A program made the position numbers and the translations under genes. Positions 33,306-42,950 of a stretch of 64,000 bases of DNA are shown here, in pieces. Source of the DNA: Campylobacter suis (GTDB taxonomy: Bacteria > Campylobacterota > Campylobacteria > Campylobacterales > Campylobacteraceae). Within the stretch, counting starts at the first letter, position 1, and each line of letters starts with the position of its first letter. The stretch is taken from contig NZ_CAJHOE010000002.1 of NCBI RefSeq assembly GCF_905120475.1, positions 124,001-188,000 on the forward strand, read 5' to 3'. The notes beneath the pieces were generated by a model that saw nothing but the letters and a program-made list of their open reading frames with translations, did no database searches and was not told where the DNA came from.

Positions 33306-34169
33306 ATGTCAACAAGCATTTCTGATATATCAGGACAGTTTACATCTGAAAAACTAAAAGCAAAAAAGGATGCTGAAAAGCTAGCTAAAGCGGACGGCAC
33401 AAACCCGTCAGCACAGCTTGATAAAGATGCGTTTATGACGCTTTTACTTACCGAGTTAAAATATCAAGACCCAACAGCACCCATGGATACTGAAAAGATG
33501 CTAACACAAACCAGTCAGCTAGCCACGCTAGAAATGCAAGAAAATACAAACTCAACGATGAAAGAGCTTGTAAGTCAGCTAAAATCAAACTCAAGCATGT
33601 ATGCGCTAAGTTCGCTTGGTAAGATGGCTACACTTGGAAGTGATTCTATTAGCGTAAAAGAGGGCGAAACAAACATAAAAGTGCCTATTTATATACCAAA
33701 CGACCTGAAGTCTGGCGTAGTTGAGATCATGGATAATAGCGCAAGTGGCAATGTCATAAAAAGTATAAAAGTAGAAGATCTAAGAGCTGGTACAAATACC
33801 TTTGACTGGAATATTTCTAAAAATGATGGCACTACGGCTGCACCTGGTAGCTATAGGGCTAGAATTCGATACACAGACACTGAGGGTAGGGCTCAAAGTG
33901 CAAACTACGGCACATACCCAGTTGAGTCTGTAAAATTTGTTGATGGCAAGGCGCAAGTTAAGATAGCAGGCGAATACATCTCAACGGATGCTATAGCTGA
34001 GTATTACAACGCGCCGAGCATAGAAAGCAAGGCAAGCTCTAGCACTCCAAACCAGCCACAGCCAGCACCATCTACAACGCCTTCACCAGCAACCCTAGCT
34101 AGTGATGCTGAAAATGCACTTGCCGATGCTGCTGAAGCCGCCTATAACTCGCTACTAAATAGAGGATAA
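33306..34169 (+). CDS. flgD: Flagellar hook assembly (cap) protein FlgD
   Basis: 287 residues. The N-terminal conserved motif DKDAFMTLLLTELKYQDPTAPMDTEKMLTQTSQLATLEMQ (39-78) is diagnostic; an FlgD Ig/FN3-like domain follows (VVEIMDN...AGTNTFDWNISKNDGTTAAPGSYR). The C-terminus is an A/P/S/T-rich tail. FlgD caps the growing hook and is needed for FlgE polymerisation. AAAGGAG precedes the ATG; operon with fliK and flgE2. Confidence 0.95.
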   Translation: MSTSISDISGQFTSEKLKAKKDAEKLAKADGTNPSAQLDKDAFMTLLLTELKYQDPTAPMDTEKMLTQTSQLATLEMQENTNSTMKELVSQLKSNSSMYALSSLGKMATLGSDSISVKEGETNIKVPIYIPNDLKSGVVEIMDNSASGNVIKSIKVEDLRAGTNTFDWNISKNDGTTAAPGSYRARIRYTDTEGRAQSANYGTYPVESVKFVDGKAQVKIAGEYISTDAIAEYYNAPSIESKASSSTPNQPQPAPSTTPSPATLASDAENALADAAEAAYNSLLNRG

Positions 34170-34177
34170 CAAAAGCC

Positions 34178-35782
34178 ATGATGCGGGGATTTTATAACGG
34201 TGTCTTGGGTATAAAAACCCAAAGCGTTGGTATGGATGTTTGGTCAAATAATATATCAAACATCAACAACGCAGGCTTTCGTGCCTCAAGGCCGGAATAT
34301 AAAACAGTTTTTGACCAAACGGTCTATGCGGCTGGTAACAACCCAACAACAGACCAAGTAGGTCTTGGTGCAACAGTACAAACAACAGCGTTAAATATGA
34401 ACACAGGTAGCTTTCAAGCTACTGAAAACAAATTTGACTTTGCCATACAAGGGGACGGCTTTTTTGGTGTTAATGACCGACATGGAGACACCTATTATAC
34501 AAGGGCTGGAAATTTTGATGTAGATGCGGCTGGAAATTTGGTGGATAACTATGGAAATTTTGTTCAAGGCACTATGAACACTTTAGCTCCTATAACCCCA
34601 AGTGCTGCTGCTATGAAACAATACGGCTCAACAGGTGCAACCACTCCAGCTTATACTGTAACTGACCTATCTCCGCTTAAGATGGCTGGCACCGATGCAC
34701 AAACAAACATAAAGCTACCAAGTTTTTTATACCAAGCAGCGAGCCCAACAACAAAAGCTATCATACAAGGAAATTTAAATTCTCAAAGAAAAAGTGAAAA
34801 TTTAAGCCTTACGCTTGATCCAGTAAGCTACACAGCCACAACAGATGACACAAAAAAGACTATCAGCATAAGTGGAAATGCCAAAAACAGTCCAAATGTC
34901 CTAAATTTTAAAAAAGGCGATGCTGTAGCTGTTAAGGTAGGAGATGCTAATGGCAAATTTATAGATATTACCGCATGGCCAGATGAAAATGGCGACTGGA
35001 GCATAAACGACTACTCTTTGGACTATATGGATATGGCAAGCGTTAAGGTCGCTTCTGCAACTCTGGCAACATCTCAGGAAGTTGCAAATAAGCAAAAAAT
35101 TTCAGCTGAGCTTGTAGGAGCAAATGGCGAACGAAATATGCTAAATATAAATTTCACCAAGCAACTTCCACAAGTATCAAACGCAACATCTTGGGATGCT
35201 ATAGCTACGATAACCGATCAAAGCGGTAGCGTCATAGCAACTCAAGCTGGCACGCTGGTATTTGATGAAAATTCACATCTAGTCTCGACCACACTATCAA
35301 GTATTGGTGGCGTAGCGCTTGACTTTGGCGGAACTGGCGACGGCAGTGTTTATGATGGTCTTAGAAGCTCGGTCTCATCTGGCATGACAAATGTAAAAAC
35401 AGATGGGTATCTGGAGGGAATTTTGAAAGAGTATGCGATGGATGCCAACTCAACCATCGTAGCACAAATGAGTAATGGTAACACCTTTGAGGTTGCAAAG
35501 CTTGGGATTTATCACTTCATCAACGATCAAGGTCTAGCAAAAATAGGCGACAACACATTTACAAGAACGGTAAATTCTGGCAATCCCTACTTTCATACCA
35601 ATGCCGCTGGCGAGTATGTATATGGCGTAAAACTTCGCTCAAGTATGCTTGAGATGAGCAATGTCGATTTAGGTACCGCACTAACTGAAGTCATCGTAAC
35701 ACAAAAAGCCTATGACGCAAGTTCAAAAAGTATCACAACAAGCGATGAGATGATCCAAACAGCTATCCAGATGAAAAAATAA
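34178..35782 (+). CDS. flgE2: Flagellar hook-basal body protein FlgE2 (shorter FlgE paralog)
   Basis: 534 residues. Flagellar rod/hook architecture: N-terminal GFYNGVLGIKTQSVGMDVWSNNISNINNAGFRA, a DFAIQGDGFFGV motif, and C-terminal SSMLEMSNVDLGTALTEVIVTQKAYDASSKSITTSDEM, the paired coiled-coil ends of axial proteins. I recall C. jejuni having this shorter FlgE (flgE2) in a fliK-flgD-flgE2 operon separate from the major hook gene. Here the major hook gene follows directly. Which one forms the hook proper is inferred from size. Confidence 0.88.
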   Translation: MMRGFYNGVLGIKTQSVGMDVWSNNISNINNAGFRASRPEYKTVFDQTVYAAGNNPTTDQVGLGATVQTTALNMNTGSFQATENKFDFAIQGDGFFGVNDRHGDTYYTRAGNFDVDAAGNLVDNYGNFVQGTMNTLAPITPSAAAMKQYGSTGATTPAYTVTDLSPLKMAGTDAQTNIKLPSFLYQAASPTTKAIIQGNLNSQRKSENLSLTLDPVSYTATTDDTKKTISISGNAKNSPNVLNFKKGDAVAVKVGDANGKFIDITAWPDENGDWSINDYSLDYMDMASVKVASATLATSQEVANKQKISAELVGANGERNMLNINFTKQLPQVSNATSWDAIATITDQSGSVIATQAGTLVFDENSHLVSTTLSSIGGVALDFGGTGDGSVYDGLRSSVSSGMTNVKTDGYLEGILKEYAMDANSTIVAQMSNGNTFEVAKLGIYHFINDQGLAKIGDNTFTRTVNSGNPYFHTNAAGEYVYGVKLRSSMLEMSNVDLGTALTEVIVTQKAYDASSKSITTSDEMIQTAIQMKK

Positions 35783-35820
35783 ACATCTTGACTGATAGTC
35801 TGAAATTTTATAGATATTTT

Positions 35821-35850
35821 ACCAGCCTTTAACCAAAGGGCTGGTTTTTA
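35821..35850 (+). terminator. Terminator after flgE2
   Basis: ACCAGCCTTT-AACC-AAAGGGCTGGT (35821-35845, one bulged G) followed by TTTTTA. It separates the fliK-flgD-flgE2 unit from flgE. Confidence 0.8.
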
Positions 35851-35941
35851 CTTAGTATTAGCTTTTTACAGGATTTATAATACAAATTTTAAATTTTATC
35901 ACTCAAACAACTACAAAATTTTACATTTTTAAAAGTAAAAT

Positions 35942-35959
35942 TTGGAACACTTATTGCTT
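35942..35959 (+). promoter_or_regulatory. Sigma54 promoter of flgE
   Basis: TTGGAACACTTATTGCTT: GG (35944-35945), 10 bases, GC (35956-35957), 37 bases before flgE. Near-identical to the fliK promoter. Confidence 0.9.
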
Positions 35960-35996
35960 ACCAAAAGATAAAATAACATTTTAAAAGGATAAAACT

Positions 35997-38456
35997 ATGA
36001 TGAGATCACTTTGGTCTGGTGTTTCTGGCATGCAAGCCCACCAGATAGCTATGGATGTCGAAGGTAATAACATTGCCAATGTCAATACAACTGGCTTTAA
36101 ATACTCTCGTGCAAATTTTGCTGATATGCTAAGCCAAACTCCAAGCATTGCCACGGCTCCACAAGGTGAGTTAGGCGGTCAAAATGCTACACAAATTGGT
36201 CTTGGAACTACGATAGACTCAACAACTAGAATTTTTTCACAAGGCACATTAAAAACTACTGATAACAACAAGGACCTAGCTATACAAGGTAATGGCTTTT
36301 TCATAGTAAGCCCAGATGGCGGCAAAACAGATATGTATACAAGAAATGGTGAGTTTTTATTTGATAGGGCTGGTAACTATGTAAATAGCAGTGGCTACAT
36401 CGTTCAAGGCTGGACAAGAGACGAAGAAACTGGTGCAATAGACTCGACTGGACCTATTAGCAATATCGTAATCAAGCAAGGACTTACAACACCAGCAAGA
36501 GCAACAACCACGATGAATATCAAGGCAAATCTTGACAGTGGCAACTCCATAGGCGCACGCTCGATACCTATCTACTCGCTAGATTCTTATGGATTAGGTC
36601 GAGACTCAAACGGAGATGGAGCGATTTTTGGAACCGAAGTTCATAACGAAAATGATCTAAATTCAAATCAATTTTATACAAATGCCAGAAATGAGCAAAT
36701 TTTAACAGAGCGTGGCGTAGATCTAGCTGTGCTGTTTAACAAAGATGGAAATGCGGTATCACTTCGCGAGGGTCAAGGTCTCTGGGTAAGTTACGCAAAT
36801 GCAACTACTCAGCCTTACTCTATTGGTAGCCCAAATGCAGCAGATATAGGTAAGCTTCCAGCAGGAACGGCACTTGATATAACACTAAATGGTGTATCAA
36901 TAAAAAGTAATGCTATAACCTCAATAAGCGATGTAGCAAATCTAATAAATGCACAATATAATACAACTGGCGTTAAAGCTGAAATTTCAGCTGGAAATCA
37001 GCTAACGCTAATAAACCGCAACAATTCAGGCACAACGGCCCAATCAAAAAATATACATATGGTTGTAAATGCTGGCGATGGTACAGGATTAAGCAACATT
37101 GATGTTATAACAGCATATCAATATGTCTACACATCTACATCAACAACACCTATTCATGACACTAACGATAGCGTTGCAAGAAAAGTAAATACAACAGAAG
37201 ATCTTCGTGCAGCTATGCAAAAAGATGCCAGATACTATGTTGATTATGATGGTAATGGCACTATCGATAACTCAGCTGCTATAGCAGCTTCGAATGCAAC
37301 TGAAGCGCTTGCTACTGGTGGCTTGGCCGCAGCAAGAGCAGTCTTAGCAGCAGCAAATCCTGCTCTACAAACTACATATGATAACGCTATAACCGCGGCA
37401 AATAATGCAGCAACAGCAGCTGGCATAGTACTAACAGAGACCCAACGGCACTTAGCTGGCGTAAAAGCTCTTAACGCACTTTCTGTCGATGCAAACGACG
37501 GTGCAACTTTTACAGTTAATAAGCAAGGTCAGTTTCAACTAGAAAATCCAGCTGATGGAGTAGCAGATAAAGCACTTTATATGAGCATTACAGGTCTTAC
37601 CAGCCAAGCTACTGGAACCGATCAAGCTGTAAATGAAAATGTTCGCTTAACAACTTTAATGGCGCCTCTTGAAGGCTCTTTAAGCCCGAGCAATGCGATC
37701 CGTACTAGTGCGGAAATGGTTATGTCAAGTCATGGCTCTACGATAGAAATTTTTGACTCTCTTGGCTCAAAACATACCGTAAGCGTAAAATGGGCAAAAA
37801 TAGGGACTACTTTAGATGGTGGAACTGAGTGGAATATGGTTATTCAAGTACCAGAGCCAGCAGAGATAAATTTCTCAGGTGAGGGTCCAGCAAATGTTAT
37901 CACTGGTTCACTACGATTTGATTCAAAAGGTACGCTATCTAGTTATAATCCCGCAAGCTTTACATTTACTGCAAACAATGGTTCAGCATCAGGACAAAGC
38001 GTGCGTCTTGACTTTGGCCTAAATAATGAAAACGGTGGCTTAACAAGCTTTGACAGAGACTCATCTACCGAATATGTAACACAAGATGGCTACGAAGGTG
38101 GAATCTTACAAGATGTAAAAATAGATGAAACGGGTACTATCATAGGTGCATTTAGTAACGGCAAGAGCTTTGGTTTAGCAAAGGTTGCACTTGCGACATT
38201 TACAAACAATGAGGGTCTTGTTTCTGAAGGTGGTAATATGTTCTCAGCAAGCGCAAACTCAGGCGAACCGGTCGTAGGTGCGGCAAGCATGGGAAGCAAG
38301 GGTAGTATAGCAGCCGCAAAGCTTGAGCAAAGCAATGTCGACTTAAGCCGTGCACTAACCCAGCTTATCGTTATCCAGCGTGGTTATCAAGCAAACTCAA
38401 AAACCATCACCACAAGTGATGAGATGCTAAACACTCTACTTCAGCTAAAGAACTAA
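35997..38456 (+). CDS. flgE: Flagellar hook protein FlgE
   Basis: 819 residues, the large-hook-protein length of Campylobacter. N-terminal MRSLWSGVSGMQAHQIAMDVEGNNIANVNTTGFK-type rod/hook signature, DLAIQGNGFFIV near 95, and the C-terminal LEQSNVDLSRALTQLIVIQRGYQANSKTITTSDEMLN. The centre (about 200-600) is expanded and includes an alanine-rich stretch (about 420-480), probably the surface-exposed variable domain. It has its own sigma54 promoter and AAAAGGAT Shine-Dalgarno sequence. A hairpin follows. Confidence 0.95.
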   Translation: MMRSLWSGVSGMQAHQIAMDVEGNNIANVNTTGFKYSRANFADMLSQTPSIATAPQGELGGQNATQIGLGTTIDSTTRIFSQGTLKTTDNNKDLAIQGNGFFIVSPDGGKTDMYTRNGEFLFDRAGNYVNSSGYIVQGWTRDEETGAIDSTGPISNIVIKQGLTTPARATTTMNIKANLDSGNSIGARSIPIYSLDSYGLGRDSNGDGAIFGTEVHNENDLNSNQFYTNARNEQILTERGVDLAVLFNKDGNAVSLREGQGLWVSYANATTQPYSIGSPNAADIGKLPAGTALDITLNGVSIKSNAITSISDVANLINAQYNTTGVKAEISAGNQLTLINRNNSGTTAQSKNIHMVVNAGDGTGLSNIDVITAYQYVYTSTSTTPIHDTNDSVARKVNTTEDLRAAMQKDARYYVDYDGNGTIDNSAAIAASNATEALATGGLAAARAVLAAANPALQTTYDNAITAANNAATAAGIVLTETQRHLAGVKALNALSVDANDGATFTVNKQGQFQLENPADGVADKALYMSITGLTSQATGTDQAVNENVRLTTLMAPLEGSLSPSNAIRTSAEMVMSSHGSTIEIFDSLGSKHTVSVKWAKIGTTLDGGTEWNMVIQVPEPAEINFSGEGPANVITGSLRFDSKGTLSSYNPASFTFTANNGSASGQSVRLDFGLNNENGGLTSFDRDSSTEYVTQDGYEGGILQDVKIDETGTIIGAFSNGKSFGLAKVALATFTNNEGLVSEGGNMFSASANSGEPVVGAASMGSKGSIAAAKLEQSNVDLSRALTQLIVIQRGYQANSKTITTSDEMLNTLLQLKN

Positions 38457-38473
38457 TATTTAGCTACTTCTTT

Positions 38474-38496
38474 CTAGCCCGCAATATGTGGGCTAG
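38474..38496 (+). terminator. Hairpin after flgE
   Basis: CTAGCCC (38474-38480) and GGGCTAG (38490-38496), 9-base loop, no clear T run. It lies just upstream of the next ORF, so it may only attenuate. Confidence 0.5.
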
Positions 38497-38517
38497 CCCA
38501 AATTTTAAAGGTTTAAA

Positions 38518-38922
38518 ATGAAAAATTTTCTCTTTCTTTGTTTGTTTTTAGGCTTTGCAGCCGCTAATGACTGCTCACACCCTGATATACAAAATATGCT
38601 AAATGAACTAAACAAAAACTACCCACAGCAAGTTGATAAAGTCACTCTGATAACAAACACAAGTTGTACTAATAAAGAGCTAACTTACGCATACTCACTA
38701 CTTACAAACGATGAGGTGCCATTTCATAAATTTACAGATGAAATGATAGCAGAATTTAACGCCAAACAAAGGCAGTTAATGAGAAATTTTATCTGTACCG
38801 ACCCAGAAGTAACCGAGCTTAGAAATTATGTAGATAGGATAGTTTTTAGATATAATTTAGAAGATGGTAGGTTTTTTACAAAAATAGCTATAGATTTTAC
38901 TGAGTGCAAAAGTGGTCTTTAG
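38518..38922 (+). CDS. Hypothetical periplasmic protein
   Basis: 134 residues not recognised. A signal peptide (KNFLFLCLFLGFAAAN, cut near AAA-ND) is followed by a mature protein of about 117 residues with four cysteines (CSHPDI, TSCTN, FICTD, TECKSGL), an even number suggesting two disulphides in the periplasm. ATG follows AAAGGTTTAAA. It lies 60 bases downstream of flgE and may be read through from its promoter; ends 4 bases from convergent pcm. Confidence 0.75.
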   Translation: MKNFLFLCLFLGFAAANDCSHPDIQNMLNELNKNYPQQVDKVTLITNTSCTNKELTYAYSLLTNDEVPFHKFTDEMIAEFNAKQRQLMRNFICTDPEVTELRNYVDRIVFRYNLEDGRFFTKIAIDFTECKSGL

Positions 38923-38926
38923 CCGC

Positions 38927-39559
38927 TCACTCAGTCCCAGCCAATAACGGCACAAAAAGGCACTCATCAAAGATCTCTTCTTTTATATCACCGTCTGCTA
39001 GCTTTGTAAATTTTACGATATTTTGCTGGTTTGCCTTGCCTACTGGAGCAACCAAAATTCCGCCCACCTTAAGCTGTGAAAAAAGTCTATCTGGCACACT
39101 TTCACACCCACAACTAAGGATAATACGCTCGTATGGTGCATATTTAGCCCAGCCCAAATTTCCATCGTCAAATCTCACATGAACATTTTTTACACCCAAA
39201 CTCTCAAAGCGTTTTTTTGCCTCCGTAGCTAGCTTTTGAATACGCTCGACACTAAAAACACGGTGCGCAAGCTTTGATAATATAGCCGCTTGATATCCGC
39301 TTCCGCAACCAACTTCAAGGACATTATCAACATCCTCACACTCCAAAGCCTTTGTCATCTTTGCAACGCTTAAAGGGGAGCTTATCCACTGTCCGCCCTC
39401 AATAGGATGGGCATTTACTGAATACGCGTGCGCGCTTATGGGAACAAAAATTTCACGCTCCGTTGTGGCTATAGCATTATACAAAGCCTGTGAAATTTGA
39501 ACCTCATCAGCTATCTCATCAGCCAAATTTTGGCATTTTATCTGCTCTGATTGTGTCAT
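38927..39559 (-). CDS. pcm: Protein-L-isoaspartate O-methyltransferase
   Basis: 210 residues. Repairs isoaspartyl damage in aged proteins using SAM. Conserved parts: VPISAHAYSVNAHPIEGGQWISSPLSVAKMTKAL (PCMT substrate region, about 57-90), the SAM-binding VLEVGCGSGYQAAILSKLA (about 99-117) and GNLGWAKYAPYERIILSCG. It abuts the amidohydrolase gene (next base upstream), so the two are co-transcribed. Confidence 0.93.
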   Translation of the reverse strand: MTQSEQIKCQNLADEIADEVQISQALYNAIATTEREIFVPISAHAYSVNAHPIEGGQWISSPLSVAKMTKALECEDVDNVLEVGCGSGYQAAILSKLAHRVFSVERIQKLATEAKKRFESLGVKNVHVRFDDGNLGWAKYAPYERIILSCGCESVPDRLFSQLKVGGILVAPVGKANQQNIVKFTKLADGDIKEEIFDECLFVPLLAGTE

Positions 39560-40315
39560 TTATATTAATCCTAACTTTTTCTTTATATCTTTTATCTTTT
39601 CTATCTCAAACTTTGTCTCTTTTTTAAACTCTGCATCTGGCAAAAATACCCCAGCAAACTCCAAATCAAGCGAACTTGAAGCAACAACATAGCAGTTATT
39701 TATGATAGCTAAGGCCTTGCAAAGTGCCTTAAAATCATCAGCTCTACTACCACCCCACATAGCAGGCACTAGCACGACATCACAGCCTTTTAGCCTTGCC
39801 CATAGCTCGCTAAATCTAATCTCAAAGCAAATCAAAACTCCAACTTTTAAGCCCAAAAAATCAAATGCTTTTATATCCGCACTCTCTCCTGCTAGGAATT
39901 TATCTTGCTCAAAATTTGGTGTAAAAAGCTTTGATTTTTTTTGAGAATAAACGATATTTTCGCTATTTAGCAATATAAATTCATTATAAATTTCTATCTT
40001 ATTATTTTGCAGTATTGTGATATTTGCAAGTCCGTTTGCAGGATTTTGACTGCTTAGGTGAGTAAAACCTAAAAATTTATCCGTGCTTAGCGCATCTTGG
40101 ATATTTTCTATCATAACTGCATCAAATGACCCGATAGCACCGCTCATCATTGCTTGATTTTGATTGGCAAAAAATCCATCAAAATCATATCCGCTAACAC
40201 AAAGCTCACTAGCTAAGATAAGCGAGTCATTTGGTGCGGCTGAAATTTTTTGCAAAAGCTCGGCTTTTCTGGTTTGCGTTGTTGGCGAGCTTAGTGTTAT
40301 TGGGATTAGATTCAT
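39560..40315 (-). CDS. Carbon-nitrogen hydrolase (nitrilase superfamily)
   Basis: 251 residues. The catalytic triad of the superfamily can be placed: Glu in ILASELCVSGYDF (about residue 38), Lys in QKKSKLF (about 131) and Cys in GVLICFEIRFSELW (about 164). It probably hydrolyses a small amide; close relatives include NIT2/omega-amidase and YafV types. Overlaps the TPR gene start by 4 bases (ATGA) and is followed by pcm, giving a TPR-amidase-pcm run. Substrate not deducible. Confidence 0.85.
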   Translation of the reverse strand: MNLIPITLSSPTTQTRKAELLQKISAAPNDSLILASELCVSGYDFDGFFANQNQAMMSGAIGSFDAVMIENIQDALSTDKFLGFTHLSSQNPANGLANITILQNNKIEIYNEFILLNSENIVYSQKKSKLFTPNFEQDKFLAGESADIKAFDFLGLKVGVLICFEIRFSELWARLKGCDVVLVPAMWGGSRADDFKALCKALAIINNCYVVASSSLDLEFAGVFLPDAEFKKETKFEIEKIKDIKKKLGLI

Positions 40316-42387
40316 AAAAGCTCCTTTTTAGCAAATTTCTTAAAACGCATTTTCATATCATCTATTATAGCAAGATCACTCGTGGTATCTAGCATTTTGA
40401 GGCGTTTTTCAAGCTCTGTGGTATCTATATTTAAAAGCTTTTTAGCGGCTATATTTTCAGCCAAAATGACAGCTAGTTTTTTACTAGAATTTGTAGCCTC
40501 AATCACGGCAAGAGCTCTTTTTGCGTAGCTTTGCATTTGCTCTGCCATATGCGTTTCAAATACACCACTTACTATGCCATAAAATATATGCAAGGCTATG
40601 TTGTGTAGCACGATAGGGCTTTCATCAAGATCGCCTAAATTTTGCTTAAAGTTTTGGGCATTTTGGGCGTATTTTAGGGCATTGTGTAAGTTTTTAGCGT
40701 CTCCATCACGCAAAAATATAAGCCGTAAAACAATAGAGTAGTTAAGCAAACTAGCCGCATACTCACTCTCGCTGATAGCCGGAAATTTCATCGCTTTTTC
40801 GTGAAATTTTAGTGCATTTTCAAGATCATTCATCCATTCGTGATAGTTTGCGATTATGTTATTTAAGTTCCAAATTCTACAAGGCGTGGCAAGTTCATTA
40901 TTTTTATCTAAAATTTCTTTTAGTTTTTCAAGTGCTTTTAGTCCGTTTTCTTGCTCTAAATCAAACCTAGCAGAAACGAACAGCCAAGCAAAACGCTCAT
41001 AAAACAAAGCCTCATCTGCCGCGTTTAGTTTTATAATCTCAATGCCTTTCATAGTATTTAAAGCATTATCAAATTTCCCCATCCGTTCAAGCAAGATAGC
41101 CTCTAAAAGTGCGTATTTGCAAGGATTTATCGGCGATAGATATTTGTTTATTATCAAAGCGTCCTCAAACCGCCCAGCCCTTTTTAGACACTCTAAAAGA
41201 GATTGTAACGCCAAAATATCAAGACTTTTTAGCATACTTGTTGAAAACTCGCTATTTAGACTCTCAAATTTTAGTCCATCTTTTAAGATCGGCAATGCAA
41301 AAACGCGAAAACTATTTGCATTTAAAGCAGTGTTTATGAGAGTTTTTAGTAGCCAAATTTGGCGTTTATGAAGCATTTCATAATCTATCGCACGCTCTAA
41401 AAGCCAGTAAATTCCAAGCGGTTCATGTAGTTTTGAGACGATATTTTCTAAATTTGCACGGATAAAAAACTCAGCCTTACCCCTTAATCTCTCATCAACT
41501 TTTACACTAAAAACAAGCTCGCTGTAACCTTGAAATTTATTTTTTAGCAATGCATACTCATTAAAGCCGCGATGTAAAAATGCCCCGATCTGATCACTAT
41601 GAGAGAGTAAATTTGTAGCTAAAATTTCAAGCAAATCTATGGCTAGGATATTGGTTTTTTCATTTTTTACACTTGCAAAACTAGCTAGCTCAAGCATAGC
41701 AAGCTCGCTTTTATCAAGTAGTTTTACTATTTTTTCTGCGTTTAGTTCGCTGTTTTCACGCACAACTTCGCCGTTATAGTTTAGTATCTGCTTGAGCGCC
41801 CCCAGCCCTTCGTTTCTAATGTGTAGTATGACATTAAATTTTGTTTGTTTTAGGCTGTTTAACGCCCCAAAAAGTAGCCCCATCTCTTCATAGGATAAGG
41901 TATCTGGGCTATAAATATGAAGTGGTTTTGTGTGAAGTTTGCTAAGGGCGTATTTTAGGCGGTTTTTACGCCTTGCCTCGGCGTTAAACCAAGATTTTAA
42001 TACATTTGCGACAGCGTTACTTTCGCCCCCGCTTAAAGATGGCAAAAGCGTAACTACGATAAGCAAAAAAGCGGTTGCCAAAAGCCCTATCATACCTTCG
42101 TAATCAAGTGAAAATTCTCGTTTCAGTAAAATATCTTCAAAAAAACCTTCATAGATATTTATAGCACCTATAGCAAATAAAACTAAAAACACTCCAAGTC
42201 CGCTAAGAACACCATAAACAAGCCCAAGCGAGCGATAAAAAGTGAGTTTTTTATAAAGGCTTTCCTCTAAGTTTTCAAGCCTTTCTGCACTAAAAAATAC
42301 AATCTCAAACCTATCATCAAACTCGGCAAAAACCTCGTTACTATCGCGTTTGTAGCTACTTAAACTATGAGTATGAAGCGTTATCAA
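40312..42387 (-). CDS. Large TPR-type membrane protein of unknown function
   Basis: 691 residues. A short cytoplasmic N-terminus, two transmembrane helices (about 55-77 and 99-118) with a charged loop between, then about 570 residues of helical repeat sequence. Some repeats read as TPR/Sel1-like pairs (for example DALIINKYLSPINPCKYALLEAILLERMGKFDNAL and NALKFHEKAMKFPAISESEYAASLLNYSIVLR). A Rossmann-like stretch (KFNVILHIRNEGLGALKQIL, about 185-205) precedes them. Overlaps its neighbours at both ends by 4 bases (gamma-glutamylcyclotransferase-like gene upstream, amidase downstream). No function assigned. Confidence 0.75.
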   Translation of the reverse strand: MITLHTHSLSSYKRDSNEVFAEFDDRFEIVFFSAERLENLEESLYKKLTFYRSLGLVYGVLSGLGVFLVLFAIGAINIYEGFFEDILLKREFSLDYEGMIGLLATAFLLIVVTLLPSLSGGESNAVANVLKSWFNAEARRKNRLKYALSKLHTKPLHIYSPDTLSYEEMGLLFGALNSLKQTKFNVILHIRNEGLGALKQILNYNGEVVRENSELNAEKIVKLLDKSELAMLELASFASVKNEKTNILAIDLLEILATNLLSHSDQIGAFLHRGFNEYALLKNKFQGYSELVFSVKVDERLRGKAEFFIRANLENIVSKLHEPLGIYWLLERAIDYEMLHKRQIWLLKTLINTALNANSFRVFALPILKDGLKFESLNSEFSTSMLKSLDILALQSLLECLKRAGRFEDALIINKYLSPINPCKYALLEAILLERMGKFDNALNTMKGIEIIKLNAADEALFYERFAWLFVSARFDLEQENGLKALEKLKEILDKNNELATPCRIWNLNNIIANYHEWMNDLENALKFHEKAMKFPAISESEYAASLLNYSIVLRLIFLRDGDAKNLHNALKYAQNAQNFKQNLGDLDESPIVLHNIALHIFYGIVSGVFETHMAEQMQSYAKRALAVIEATNSSKKLAVILAENIAAKKLLNIDTTELEKRLKMLDTTSDLAIIDDMKMRFKKFAKKELL

Positions 42388-42950
42388 AATTTGCCTTTTG
42401 CATAGGCGTTTTGCGTTGAGTTTTGAAAGCTATACTCGCCCTGTTTTACCTCAAATGGCAGATCGCAAAGCACATTTTTAATGTATTGTGTTTTAAAATT
42501 TTCATCAAAGCTTTGTATGGCTGTTTTTAGCATATCTAGGTATTTTTGTGGGATTACGCCTGAGATTTCACGCGGAGTAAGCGTGCCAAACGCAAAAACT
42601 TCATCGTTTTGATTTAGGTTTAGATTTGTATCAAGTGGTGTGAAATTTTTTGCAGAAATTTTTAAAATATCATATCCACTCTCTCGTTTTTTTAAATTTT
42701 CAAACTCGCTTTCATTTACGCAAAATATCGCACCCAAAGCACTTTTATCTTGATCTAGACTTAGGGTTAAAAACACTCCATTTAAGCTTTGCTCATCAAA
42801 ACTTAACGCAGCAAGATAACCCCAAGAAACAGCATATCCTTTAAGCTTGACTGGCATAAGCTCACTTTTGTCGATATTTCTAGCAAGTGTGCGTGAAAGG
42901 CTCGCAAGATTTAAAAGCGAGCCATAAGTGAAAATTTTAAAAGTCATCAA
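42384..42950 (-). CDS. Gamma-glutamylcyclotransferase-like protein
   Basis: 188 residues. The N-terminus [19 protein letters not shown] has the YGSL motif that binds the gamma-glutamyl group, and [11 protein letters not shown] supplies the conserved catalytic Glu region of the GGCT/ChaC/AIG2 fold. The substrate could be a gamma-glutamyl peptide or glutathione-like thiol. It overlaps the 3-prime end of nrdB by 14 bases and the TPR gene by 4, so the minus-strand genes from nrdB to pcm may form one transcript. Confidence 0.72.
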   Translation of the reverse strand: MMTFKIFTYGSLLNLASLSRTLARNIDKSELMPVKLKGYAVSWGYLAALSFDEQSLNGVFLTLSLDQDKSALGAIFCVNESEFENLKKRESGYDILKISAKNFTPLDTNLNLNQNDEVFAFGTLTPREISGVIPQKYLDMLKTAIQSFDENFKTQYIKNVLCDLPFEVKQGEYSFQNSTQNAYAKGKF

